A DNA stretch of 7,920 nt from positions 1 to 7,920 of the forward strand of contig DCIO01000099.1 of NCBI GenBank assembly GCA_002315885.1, read 5' to 3'. Made by a program: the position numbers and the translations under genes. The notes under the pieces are model-generated. The model ran no database searches. It saw only the letters and a list, made by a program, of their open reading frames with translations, and was not told the origin of the DNA. Below are positions 1 to 7,600 of the stretch, in pieces. Each line of letters opens with the position of its first letter. The first letter of the stretch is position 1. The stretch is from Lentisphaeria bacterium UBA1724. Lineage in GTDB: Bacteria > Verrucomicrobiota > Lentisphaeria > Oligosphaerales > Oligosphaeraceae.

Positions 1-46
1 ACAGCGAACGCTTGCTTTACCTTGTCCTGATGATATTGGCTTTCAT

Positions 47-83
47 ATAAGAAATCTGCAGTTCGGAACTGTGAATTTCTTAT
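47..83. repeat. 37-bp near-perfect palindrome / long hairpin
   Basis: The sequence is symmetric about base 65. Outer arms ATAAGAAAT (47-55) and ATTTCTTAT (75-83) are perfect complements, and inner arms CAGTTC (59-64) and GAACTG (66-71) are also perfect. The three bases between them (56-58 against 72-74) would pair as one C.A mismatch and two G.U wobbles in RNA. As RNA this is a long stem with a very tight loop. No T-run follows directly, so it is not a textbook terminator; it could be a processing or stability hairpin at the 3' end of an upstream transcript, a protein-binding palindrome, or a dispersed repeat. The symmetry is directly visible; the role is unknown. Confidence 0.7.
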
Positions 84-98
84 GCTGAGGTTATTTCG

Positions 99-129
99 CT
101 AGGAAATGTTGAACAATACTAGTTTTTTT
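99..129 (+). terminator. Possible intrinsic terminator, AT-rich stem with 7-T tail
   Basis: CTAG (99-102) pairs with CTAG (119-122), and TGT/ACA (107-109, 113-115) pairs inside it. The stem is interrupted by unpaired A-rich bases, and seven consecutive T (123-129) follow at once. The T-run right after the stem is what makes it terminator-like; the stem itself is weak. It would end transcription of a gene lying left of the window and insulate the prepilin gene. Confidence 0.3.
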
Positions 130-310
130 GTTGAGAAATTGTGAATATCTCGTTTTTACAAATTGTCAAAGAACTGCAAAAAACACCCGGAATATCGGAG
201 TCGAAAAATGACATTCCAGGGATTGTCTTTGGGAGATATTCATGGCAAATCGTGAAAAAAACATGGAAATCCTCCTTTGTCCTCTTGATTTTGTCTGAAA
301 ATGTACCCAA

Positions 311-339
311 GATACAACTGAGTTTTTCATTGATACAAC
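311..339. repeat. Direct repeat GATACAAC x2, 21 bp apart
   Basis: GATACAAC occurs at 311-318 and again at 332-339, a start-to-start distance of 21 bp (about two helical turns), ending 17 bp before the ATG of the first prepilin gene. Identical 8-mers two turns apart on one DNA face are a common arrangement for regulator half-sites, but no second example in the window supports this, and chance is possible. Confidence 0.3.
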
Positions 340-356
340 ATACGCAGTACCCAACC

Positions 357-1172
357 ATGAAAAAATCCTTCACACTAATCGAGCTTCTTGTCGTCATCGC
401 CATCCTGGCCGCCATGCTACTGCCCGCATTGTCCAAGGCACGCGAGAAGGCCCGCACCATCTCCTGCGTCAACAACTTGAAGCAACTGGCGCTCTTCCAC
501 GCCATGTATATGACGGAAAATGACGACTATTTCCTGGCTGGCGTCTGCCATTTCCGGGATACCAAGGACAACCAGGATGTGAAGTATGGTCCTCAGCAAC
601 TTCTCTTCTTCCTGTACTACAACATCGGCATCAAGGCAATGGAGTGCCCCGCAGTCAACTACAGCCTCACCACCTATTCGGGCGTGGGCAATCTGAGTGC
701 CGCGGGTTGGAATGCCTCCGCCGAGGCACGGACGTACATCAAGGCCAATGTCTCCTACGGCATCAACTATGCCACCACGGGCGTCTACCAGTGCCCCAGC
801 GACTCCACGGACAAGCGTTCCGTGGTCAATCTGAGCCAGTTCTCCAATGCAGGCGGTTCCACCAGCGCTGGCGTCTGGATGGCAGACTCCCTCCCACAGG
901 GCGCTGATTCCCGCGTCACCTCCGACGCCTTTCTCATCGTCGGCGACCGCTACTACGATGACGGACGTGCTCTCTATGCCGTCATCAATCCCACTCACGG
1001 TGATTTGCGCGCCAATCTGGCTATGTTCGACGGCCATGCGGAAACCAGGCAGCTGCGAAATTTCATCGCATATTTCGGCGGCCAGTGGCAGAAGGAAAAC
1101 CTGAACCACTGGTTCCCCAAGTACGTCTCCTCCGGGTCGTATATCGGTATTCCTGATCCAATGCAGTGGTAA
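357..1172 (+). CDS. Prepilin-like (type II secretion pseudopilin-like) protein, copy 1
   Basis: This 271-residue protein carries an N-terminal prepilin cleavage/methylation motif: a short basic leader (MKKS), then FTLIE with the expected Glu at position 5 of the mature form, then a hydrophobic helix. Prepilin peptidase would cut between S4 and F5, leaving the helix in the inner membrane; note Ser rather than the usual Gly before the cut. The soluble C-terminal part (from about residue 27) ends with HGDLRANLAMFDG (H214 to D225-G226), a variant of the 'H-X9-DG' motif of pilin-like proteins but with ten residues between. Cysteines C37, C97 and C146 are shared with the next gene, and C97/C146 could form a disulfide. 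The helix is three residues shorter than in copy 2 because one 9-bp unit is missing. I chose the ATG at 357 because it gives the canonical leader and the same AACCATGAAAAA context as copy 2; there is no Shine-Dalgarno. A hairpin terminator follows, so it is probably monocistronic. The family is clear; whether it forms a fibre, belongs to a secretion apparatus or is a surface adhesin is unknown. Confidence 0.93.
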   Translation: MKKSFTLIELLVVIAILAAMLLPALSKAREKARTISCVNNLKQLALFHAMYMTENDDYFLAGVCHFRDTKDNQDVKYGPQQLLFFLYYNIGIKAMECPAVNYSLTTYSGVGNLSAAGWNASAEARTYIKANVSYGINYATTGVYQCPSDSTDKRSVVNLSQFSNAGGSTSAGVWMADSLPQGADSRVTSDAFLIVGDRYYDDGRALYAVINPTHGDLRANLAMFDGHAETRQLRNFIAYFGGQWQKENLNHWFPKYVSSGSYIGIPDPMQW

Positions 1173-1214
1173 AGATTCGCGGCAACAAAATTGCCACGCA
1201 CAGAACCACGATAC

Positions 1215-1249
1215 AAACGCGCGATGGATTGCAGTCCACCGCGCGTTTT
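1215..1249 (+). terminator. Intrinsic terminator after prepilin copy 1
   Basis: AAACGCGCG (1215-1223) pairs perfectly with CGCGCGTTT (1240-1248). After one A.C mismatch, TGGA/TCCA (1225-1228, 1235-1238) extends the stem to 13 pairs around a 6-nt loop. The right arm ends in four T. It lies 43 nt past the stop codon and is a strong candidate for the end of the transcript. Because the left arm starts with AAA, it could act on the opposite strand too, but no gene there needs it. Confidence 0.8.
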
Positions 1250-1384
1250 GGCATTTGGCGCGTATGATCCAGAAGAATTTTTTGTAAAAATCCTTTTTGA
1301 GTGCTTGAATTCCTCGAAAATATTTCCGAAAATTGTATGTGTCGGAAGTTTCTTCTACTCAACCCAAAACATTCTAGCACAACC

Positions 1385-2200
1385 ATGAAAAAGTCCTTTA
1401 CTCTGATCGAATTGCTGGTCGTCATCGCCATCATCGCCATCCTGGCCGCCATGCTGCTGCCCGCTTTGTCCAAAGCCCGTGAGAAGGCCCGTACCATCTC
1501 CTGCGTGAACAACCTGAAGACCCTGGGTCTCTACCACGCCATCTACATGACGGACAATGACGACTACTTTGTCGCCGCCGTCGCCCACACCAGCGAAGGC
1601 GTCAATTGGGCCCCCCAGCAGATCATGTTCTTCTTGGATTACAAGCTGGACATCAAGGCCATGGAGTGCCCCGCCTGCAATGTGACTCTGCAGGGATATT
1701 CTGCCATGGGTTCTTTGACCGCAGCCGCCTGGAATGCCGCTTCGGATGATGTGAAGAACTATATTCGCCAGAGAATGTCTTACGGAATCAACTATGGTAC
1801 CGCGGGTCTGATTCAGTGCCCCAGCGATACCTCCGATGCCCGTCGCGGCATTAAGCTGAGCCAGTTCGACAACAATGGCGGTTCCGCCAGCGCCGCAATC
1901 TGGATGGCCGACTCCACGCCCGTCCCCGTGGACAGCAGAATTGGTTCGGATTATGCCAGCTTCATCGTGGGCGACCAGTACTTCGATGACGGCCGCGCTT
2001 CCTTCTACGCACCCGTCTATGCCAACCACGGCTTCCGACGCGCCAATTTCGTGATGTTCGATGGACACGCCGAGACCATGAATGCGCAGCAGTTCTGCGC
2101 AATTTGGGGCGGCTCCTGGATTCAGGAAAATCTCAAGCACTGGTATCCCAAATACAACAATTCCAAGGTCTACGTCAGCGATTTCAGCAAGGGCTGGTAA
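1385..2200 (+). CDS. Prepilin-like (type II secretion pseudopilin-like) protein, copy 2
   Basis: This is a tandem paralogue of the preceding gene, also 271 residues and roughly 55% identical by eye. It has the same leader and predicted S4/F5 cleavage, E9 (position 5 after cleavage) and a full-length hydrophobic helix VVIAIIAILAAMLL. The first 42 residues match copy 1 exactly apart from the three extra helix residues IAI, although many codons differ synonymously. Shared blocks further on are YMTxNDDYF, IKAMECPA, SYGINY, QCPSD, LSQF, WMADS, VGDxYxDDGRA and MFDGHAET near the C-terminus, plus C40, C95 and C145. H215 and D226-G227 give the same ten-residue H-to-DG spacing. The ATG at 1385 is chosen for the canonical leader; the upstream in-frame extension to 1301 is AT-rich spacer. 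There is no Shine-Dalgarno, and the gene is followed by its own terminator, so it is probably transcribed alone. Prepilin-like proteins of this type are highly multiplied in Lentisphaerae; their role is not established. Confidence 0.94.
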   Translation: MKKSFTLIELLVVIAIIAILAAMLLPALSKAREKARTISCVNNLKTLGLYHAIYMTDNDDYFVAAVAHTSEGVNWAPQQIMFFLDYKLDIKAMECPACNVTLQGYSAMGSLTAAAWNAASDDVKNYIRQRMSYGINYGTAGLIQCPSDTSDARRGIKLSQFDNNGGSASAAIWMADSTPVPVDSRIGSDYASFIVGDQYFDDGRASFYAPVYANHGFRRANFVMFDGHAETMNAQQFCAIWGGSWIQENLKHWYPKYNNSKVYVSDFSKGW

Positions 2201-2225
2201 TCTAGATTGTACAACCTGAAGTAAG

Positions 2226-2258
2226 ACGCGCGGGCGGACCTGGTTCTCCCGCGCGTTT
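2226..2258 (+). terminator. Intrinsic terminator after prepilin copy 2
   Basis: ACGCGCGGG (2226-2234) pairs perfectly with CCCGCGCGT (2248-2256) around a 13-nt loop, and a short T-run (2256-2258, TTTCGT) follows. The T-run is weak but the 9-bp GC stem is strong and starts 26 nt after the stop. The ACGCGCG/CGCGCGT core is the same as in the terminator after copy 1, which suggests both came with the duplicated unit or that this stem is a favoured terminator type in the genome. Confidence 0.7.
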
Positions 2259-2302
2259 CGTATTGTAGGGCGATGCGGGGTGGGCAGCAGTCGGAAACAG
2301 TA

Positions 2303-2320
2303 AAAAAGTGGTTGCTTTTT
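2303..2320. repeat. A/T hairpin in the gap before the synthetase fusion gene
   Basis: AAAAAG (2303-2308) and CTTTTT (2315-2320) form a 6-bp inverted repeat with loop TGGTTG. It lies between the second prepilin terminator and the candidate promoter of the next gene. It could be a weak back-up terminator or a regulator site; the stem is short and A/T-dominated, so chance is a real possibility. Confidence 0.3.
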
Positions 2321-2335
2321 CGGAGAAATCCCCCA

Positions 2336-2364
2336 TTGAAAAAGTATATTTGACCAGTTACGAT
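2336..2364 (+). promoter_or_regulatory. Candidate sigma70-type promoter for the fusion gene / GH123-like gene pair
   Basis: TTGAAA (2336-2341, five of six bases to the -35 consensus) and TACGAT (2359-2364, four of six to the -10 consensus) are separated by exactly 17 bp. Transcription would begin about 2371, leaving only a very short leader before the Shine-Dalgarno. TATATT at 2345-2350 is a better -10 by itself but has no good -35 partner. AAGTAT (2342-2347) and ATACTT (2379-2384) form a 6-bp inverted repeat bracketing the -10 and the start codon, a possible operator for the HTH protein encoded just downstream. All of this is by-eye matching. Confidence 0.4.
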
Positions 2365-2370
2365 TTTAAT

Positions 2371-2376
2371 AGGTGG
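2371..2376 (+). promoter_or_regulatory. Shine-Dalgarno AGGTGG fixing the start at 2385
   Basis: AGGTGG lies 8 nt before the ATG at 2385. It decides the start: the in-frame GTG at 2373 sits inside this element and would have no ribosome site of its own. It is the only clear Shine-Dalgarno among the four genes. Confidence 0.8.
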
Positions 2377-2384
2377 TAATACTT

Positions 2385-4664
2385 ATGGACACTCAGCAAA
2401 TTGCATTACGAGTCCGCGAGTTGCGGACACAACGTAACCTCACCGTCCCGCAAATGGCTGCGCTGCTCGGGACCAGCGTCGAAGAGTATGAGATTTATGA
2501 GAGTGGTGCGAAGCAGGCGCCATTCTCCTTCTATTACAATGTGGCGGAGCAGTTCGGGCTGGACGTGTCATCGGTCATTAGTGGCGAGGCGCCCAATCTG
2601 GCGTTGTACACCGTGACCCGCAGCGGGGAGGGATTTCCTTTCGTGCGCCGTCCTGGCTTCAGCTATTTGCACCAGGCAATTCGCATGAAGGGGCGTACCG
2701 GCGAGCCCTTCATTGTCACCGCCCCCGTTGGCAATGCCAATGAACCCCTGCAGTATTCCGAGCACACGGGGCAGGAGTTCTGCCTGATTCTGAAGGGCGC
2801 CATGAAGATTTTCCTGCATGGCAAGGAGGAGGTCCTCCAGCAGGGCGACAGCATCTATTTTGACGGCCGCGAACCCCACGCCATGTTGGGCATTGGGGAT
2901 TGTCCCTGCCAGTTCCTCTCCATCGTCATGCACAGCAAGTATGACGAACCCGTCTCCGAGCGTTTTGGCTACGTCCCCCAGAAGACGAAGGTAGCGGCTC
3001 CCACGGGCAATCGTCGGTTGCTCTATCAGGACTACATGACCGAAGAGTGGAATGACGACGGCACCCTCAAGGCCATCAAGTTCAATGTGCCTGAGGATTT
3101 CAATTTTGCCTACGACGTGCTGAATCGTCTGGCGGCGGAATGCCCGGACAAGATTGCCATGCGTTGGGTCTCCAACGAGAAGGTCTGCCGTGACTTCACC
3201 TTCCAGGATGTCTCCGAGAACGCCATGCGCACCGCGAATCTGCTCTACTCACTGGGTGTTCGGAAAGGCGACCGGGTGGTTTTGGTGTTGAAGCGCCACT
3301 ACCAGTTCTGGTTCATCCTGAATGCCCTGCACATGATTGGCGCGGTGGCGATTCCCGCCTCCTGCCAGATGACGGCCCACGATTTCGAATATCGTTTCAA
3401 GAAGGCGGACGTGAAATACGTGGTCTGCTCTGCAGATGGAAACATCACCAAGGAAGTGGATGAGGCGGCGGAGAAGACAGGCGTCAAGCTGAAGATTTCC
3501 GTGAATGGCGTGAAGGACGGCTGGCTGGACTACGATGCCCTCTATCCCAATTTCCCTGCGGAATTCGCCCGTCCGAAGAATCACAAGACCACGGATCCCA
3601 TGCTGGTCTTCTTCAGTTCGGGGACCACGGGCTATCCCAAGATGGTGGAGCACGACTATGCGTATCCCCTGGGGCACATCATGACCGCCCGCCATTGGCA
3701 CAAGGTCAATCCCGATGGCCTGCATTTCACCGTGGCGGATACGGGGTGGGGAAAGGCCCTCTGGGGCAAAATCTACGGCCAGTGGCTCTGCGAGGCGGGT
3801 GTCTTCACCTACGACTTCGAGCGCTTCCATGCGGCGGATATGCTTCCCATGTTCAAGCAGTATGGCATCACCACCTTCTGCGCGCCGCCTACCATTTTCC
3901 GCTTCCTGGTGAAGGAGGACCTCTCCCAATACGATTTCTCCACACTGGAACACGTGGCCACCGCCGGCGAGGCCATGCCGCCCGAAGTCAGCGAGACCTT
4001 CGCAAAGGCATCGGGGCATCTGCCCTACGAGGGCTTCGGCCAGACCGAGACCACCATGGTCATTGGAACCCTGGCGGATATGAAGCCCCGCCCTGGTTCC
4101 ATGGGCAAGGTCAATCCCCAATACGAGGTGGTGCTCTTGGATCCCGACGGCAAGCCCGTCAGCACCGGCGAAACCGGCGAAATCTGCATCAAGGCGGCTT
4201 CCGCTGCTGACAAGCCCTGCGGACTCTTCCAGTGCTACCTCAAGAATGAGGAAGACACCACTAAAGCCTGGCATGACGGATACTACCATACGGGCGACCA
4301 GGCCTGGCAGGATGAAGACGGATACTTCTGGTATGAAGGACGGGCCGATGACATCATCAAGACCTCGGGCTATCGCGTGGGACCCTTCGAGGTGGAGAGC
4401 GTCCTCATGGAACTGCCCTACATCCTGGAGTGCGCCGTCACCGGCGTTCCCGATCCCGTTCGCGGCAAGGTGGTGAAGGCCACGATTGTGCTGGTGAAGG
4501 GCAAGGAGTCCAGCGAGGAACTGAAGGAGGAGATCAAGGACTACGTCAAGAGCCATACCGCTCCTTACAAGTATCCCCGCGTCATCGAATTCGTCGACGA
4601 ACTGCCCAAGACCGTCAACGGAAAGATTCGCCGAGGCGCAATCCGCGAACAAAACAATTCGTAA
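2385..4664 (+). CDS. HTH(XRE)-cupin-acyl-CoA synthetase fusion protein
   Basis: This 759-residue cytoplasmic protein has three parts. Residues about 5-62 are an XRE-type helix-turn-helix (TVPQMAALLG then SVEEYEIYESG). Residues about 110-185 are a cupin: H127, E131 and G138 match motif 1, with the first His of HxH replaced by Ser, and G154 to H165 match motif 2. Residues about 230-759 are a complete adenylate-forming acyl-CoA synthetase. Its ATP-binding loop is SSGTTGYPK (411-419), followed by YEGFGQTET (548-556), YYHTGD (633-638), GRADDIIKTSGYRVGPFEVE (652-671), and PKTVNGKIRR (741-750), where K747 is the expected adenylation lysine. ADTGWGKALWGKIYGQW and TTFCAPPTIFRF are typical of medium-chain (ACSM-like) synthetases, which turn a carboxylic acid, ATP and CoA into acyl-CoA. 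The substrate cannot be read from the sequence. HTH-cupin proteins are normally separate regulators of about 180 residues; here one is joined in frame with no stop or frameshift. The gene probably starts a two-gene operon with the GH123-like gene. The domains are well supported; self-regulation or ligand sensing is inference. Confidence 0.93.
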   Translation: MDTQQIALRVRELRTQRNLTVPQMAALLGTSVEEYEIYESGAKQAPFSFYYNVAEQFGLDVSSVISGEAPNLALYTVTRSGEGFPFVRRPGFSYLHQAIRMKGRTGEPFIVTAPVGNANEPLQYSEHTGQEFCLILKGAMKIFLHGKEEVLQQGDSIYFDGREPHAMLGIGDCPCQFLSIVMHSKYDEPVSERFGYVPQKTKVAAPTGNRRLLYQDYMTEEWNDDGTLKAIKFNVPEDFNFAYDVLNRLAAECPDKIAMRWVSNEKVCRDFTFQDVSENAMRTANLLYSLGVRKGDRVVLVLKRHYQFWFILNALHMIGAVAIPASCQMTAHDFEYRFKKADVKYVVCSADGNITKEVDEAAEKTGVKLKISVNGVKDGWLDYDALYPNFPAEFARPKNHKTTDPMLVFFSSGTTGYPKMVEHDYAYPLGHIMTARHWHKVNPDGLHFTVADTGWGKALWGKIYGQWLCEAGVFTYDFERFHAADMLPMFKQYGITTFCAPPTIFRFLVKEDLSQYDFSTLEHVATAGEAMPPEVSETFAKASGHLPYEGFGQTETTMVIGTLADMKPRPGSMGKVNPQYEVVLLDPDGKPVSTGETGEICIKAASAADKPCGLFQCYLKNEEDTTKAWHDGYYHTGDQAWQDEDGYFWYEGRADDIIKTSGYRVGPFEVESVLMELPYILECAVTGVPDPVRGKVVKATIVLVKGKESSEELKEEIKDYVKSHTAPYKYPRVIEFVDELPKTVNGKIRRGAIREQNNS

Positions 4665-4683
4665 GTATCACGAAACAAACACC

Positions 4684-7600
4684 ATGTCTAAATACCCCAT
4701 CCTTGCATTCCTCTGCCTCTTTGCCTGTATCCTGTTCGCTTCCACCTGGACGCCCATGATTGTAATCCCGGAGGCGGAGAGTGCCAAGACTGCGGCGTAT
4801 TTTGGCGAACTGGCGGTAGTGGATGGTTCTGCGAAAGCGGATGTAGTGACCCGCGGTTGGCTATGGACCCAGGGAGACAAACTCCATCTGCGGGTGGAAG
4901 CGGACGAACCCCTGATGTCGGAAATTCCGAAGGCGGTCACCAAGCGGGATGGCAGTGTCTGGGAAGACGACACCATTGATTTCTTCATCAGGACCACAGA
5001 GGGAAAGGTCTTCCACTATATCTTCAATGCTATCGGAACTCAATATGACGAATTGGACGGAGATAAATTCTGGAATGGCACCTGGACGGTGTCGGTGGAA
5101 CGCCAGCTCTACGCCTGGAATTCCGAGGTGGTCATTGACCTGAAGGACCTGGGTGGCAAGCCCGCTGAAGGCACCGAATGGGAATTCCAGTTCGGACGGA
5201 CCCGCACCAGCCGCAAAGTCGCCCGGAATTTCTGCTGGTGCCCCACGGGGACCCGCCTCTTCAAGGAAGGCTTCGGCGTCATCCGCTTCGGCAACGCCAA
5301 TCATCCCGTGGCGCTAGTCCCTAATACGGAGAATGGCAGCCAGCCACAGTATGTGTGGTCGGGGGAGGGCGCTCCCGAATGCAAAAAGGTGGAGACCATC
5401 GACAAGGGCGGCGAATACAAAATCCATCACTTCGATTTCGTGGACAAAGAGGGCACGGTGCTCTATCGCGCCAACTGGATCAAGCGCGCCAGCCGAGTCC
5501 CCGCAATCCTGAAAGAGTGCGTGGCCGCATTGGAGAATTCTGCGGATACAATTGACAAGGCGCTGGTGGCGGATGCCCGCGCGCTGATGGGCGTCAATTG
5601 CGATGCCACTCCAGAGTTGTGCGCGTTGCTGGAGGAGGAGGCGACGGTGCTGCGTCATCGCATGGAGTATCGCCTCTATTCCCAGGAGATGGCGCGTTTG
5701 GGCAAGCCCGCGGAGGGCATCGTCTATGGCATTCAGAATTCCCTGGTGCGGATGCGTCCCGTGGACAACTTCACTGGTGTCATTGGTGGCGATATCCAAT
5801 GGGATGCCGCCCGCAACGAGATGGAGGCCGCGCAGGTGACCATCTTTGCGGGAAAGGGACAATTGCATCAGGTGGAAGCACGTGTCACAAAGCCCCTGAC
5901 CAACGCCGATGGCGTGGAGATTCCCGCAGGGAATTTCCGTGTGCGCCGTCTGGGGTATGTGCAGACCTGCGTGCCTACCTATCAGGTGGATTACGTGGGG
6001 CTCTACCCCGATCCACTCATGCCCGCCACCGCATTTGATGTGGCACCATACGGCAATGAGACTCTATGGATTGACGTGGTGGTCGCTCCCGATACCGCCC
6101 CCGGTGTCTATCAGGGAACTCTGGCACTACAGGCACGTAACGCCGATTTGACGGAGATCCCCGTGACGCTCCGGGTGCGCAATTTCAACATCCCCCAGAA
6201 GACCAGCATTGTCAGCGCATTCGGCGCCTGGTTCTGGCCGGAGGAACGACCCTTCGTGGAAGACGAGTGGGCGGTCTATCAGGATATGCTGGAACACCGG
6301 GTGACGCCATACTCCGTGGCACGTCTTCCCAAGATGACCCAGAAGCCATATCTGCCAATCGGCGAAACGGATACCCTGGTGGCGCGCTTTACCAGCACGG
6401 GCGCAGGGACGCTGAAGGTCACAATGGTCCCCGCAGAAGGCGAGGAAGTAACGGTCACCCGCCCCGTGGTCGTGGGCGAGAATGTGATTGCCATCGAAAA
6501 TGCCCGCCAACTCTTGAAAGGGAGCGGTCTCTACGAAATCGAACTCCAGCTGGATAAGATCGCAGGCGGTGAACTCTCGCTGGCTCTCTTACGCCCTGAC
6601 GGCACGACTCTGGAGCTGCTTCCCCCGTCATTCCACAGTGTTTTCATCAACAGCGATGGCGAGTGCGCCTGGTGGCCTACCTGGGAATACGTCGCGCAGG
6701 GCGAGGGCACTGTGCCAGCTGTGGTGGATTGGAGTGAATTTGACGCAGATGTGGAGCGGGGCTTCGCCCTGGGCATCACCGCCCACCGCGCGGATTTCAG
6801 CCATCCAATCGGACTCTGGGCAAAGCTCTACCGGGACCACCTCTCGGAGAAGGGCTGGCTCAAGTATTTCTATTCCTACCTGTCGGACGAGCCTCGTCCC
6901 GAGGACTATCCCTGGATCAACGAGCGGCTGATGCCCGTCAAGCAGGAGGCTGGCACGGACCTGATGAATATGATGACCGCCCGGAGCTTCCCGCCCGAAC
7001 TCTGCTTCGTGGATACCTGGTGCCCCGAAATCTACTCCTTCAATCCGGAGACGGCCGCCGCAGAACAGGCCAAGAACCGCAATGTGTGGTGGTATGTGGC
7101 ATTCGGCGCACGACACCCATACGCAAATGTCTGGATTGACTCGCCTATCACCGAAACACGCATCTGGCTCTGGCAGACCTGGAAACATAACCTGGACGGC
7201 ATCCTCTACTGGAGCGTCAACTGGTGGCTCTGGGCAGACCCCTGGCGCACTGGCGAGACCTTCAAAATCTCCAACGGCGATGGCAATTTCCTCTACCCCG
7301 ATGCCTCCGGTAAGCCCCTCTCATCCATCCGATGGGAAGTCCTCAGGGACGGTTTCGAAGACTACGAACTCTTCTGCATCCTGGAAGCCGCTAAAGACGA
7401 AATCGGGGATAAAAATCCTCAATTGACACAGCGGATCGATACACTCCTGTCGGTGAATCCCGAGGTCTGCGTCTCCTGGGAGGAATACTCCTACGATGCC
7501 GCGAAAATCCTGGCGGAACGCATCAAGCTCATGGACTGCGTGGATGACGCGGTGGCCTTCCTGGGACACCAGCCCGAAATCACCAAGCGACCCGTCCGAC

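Larger units (their letters stand above)
1..356. other. AT-rich intergenic region upstream of the first prepilin gene
   Basis: I see no convincing gene here. The reading frame of the first prepilin stays open back to 141, but the extra 72 residues look like translated AT-rich spacer and precede a canonical prepilin N-terminus, so I leave them out. Short frames open at the left edge (stops at 48-50 and 86-88) could be the tail of an upstream gene but are too short to judge. The region holds a 37-bp palindrome, a hairpin followed by seven T, and an 8-bp direct repeat; these are listed separately. The T-rich hairpin suggests that transcription of a gene to the left ends here and that the prepilin has its own promoter somewhere in 130-340. 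I could not pick one promoter with confidence: TTGTCT (291-296) with TACAAC (313-318) at 16-bp spacing is a weak candidate. Confidence 0.6.

Noticed and set aside
2..88. Short open frames at the left edge as the end of an upstream gene
   Set aside because: Under 30 codons, without a recognisable motif, and crossing or abutting the palindrome; cannot be supported without flanking sequence.
141..356. 72-residue N-terminal extension of prepilin copy 1
   Set aside because: The stretch is AT-rich, lacks protein-like conservation and would bury the prepilin leader, which must be at the N-terminus; the ATG at 357 matches copy 2.
1301..1384. N-terminal extension of prepilin copy 2
   Set aside because: Same reasoning: it precedes the canonical MKKSFTLIE leader and reads as translated spacer.
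417..2140. Minus-strand frames of 230 and 261 residues opposite the prepilins
   Set aside because: They mirror each other only because the prepilins are duplicates; no ribosome site or recognisable domain.
2373..2384. GTG start four codons before the fusion gene's ATG
   Set aside because: The GTG lies inside the Shine-Dalgarno AGGTGG that serves the ATG at 2385.
3695..4210. 171-residue + strand frame inside the synthetase
   Set aside because: An alternative frame of a clearly real gene, rich in Gly/Arg/His as expected of a shadow.
3249..4652. 467-residue open frame on the minus strand
   Set aside because: It lies fully opposite the acyl-CoA synthetase domain, whose motifs are intact; long antisense frames are common opposite GC-biased genes, and its translation resembles no family I know.
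4717..4728. Lipoprotein signal (LFAC, Cys15) in the GH123-like protein
   Set aside because: Phe at -2 fits the lipobox poorly and the hydrophobic stretch continues after the Cys; a normal Sec signal ending near residue 19 fits better, though a lipoprotein is not excluded.
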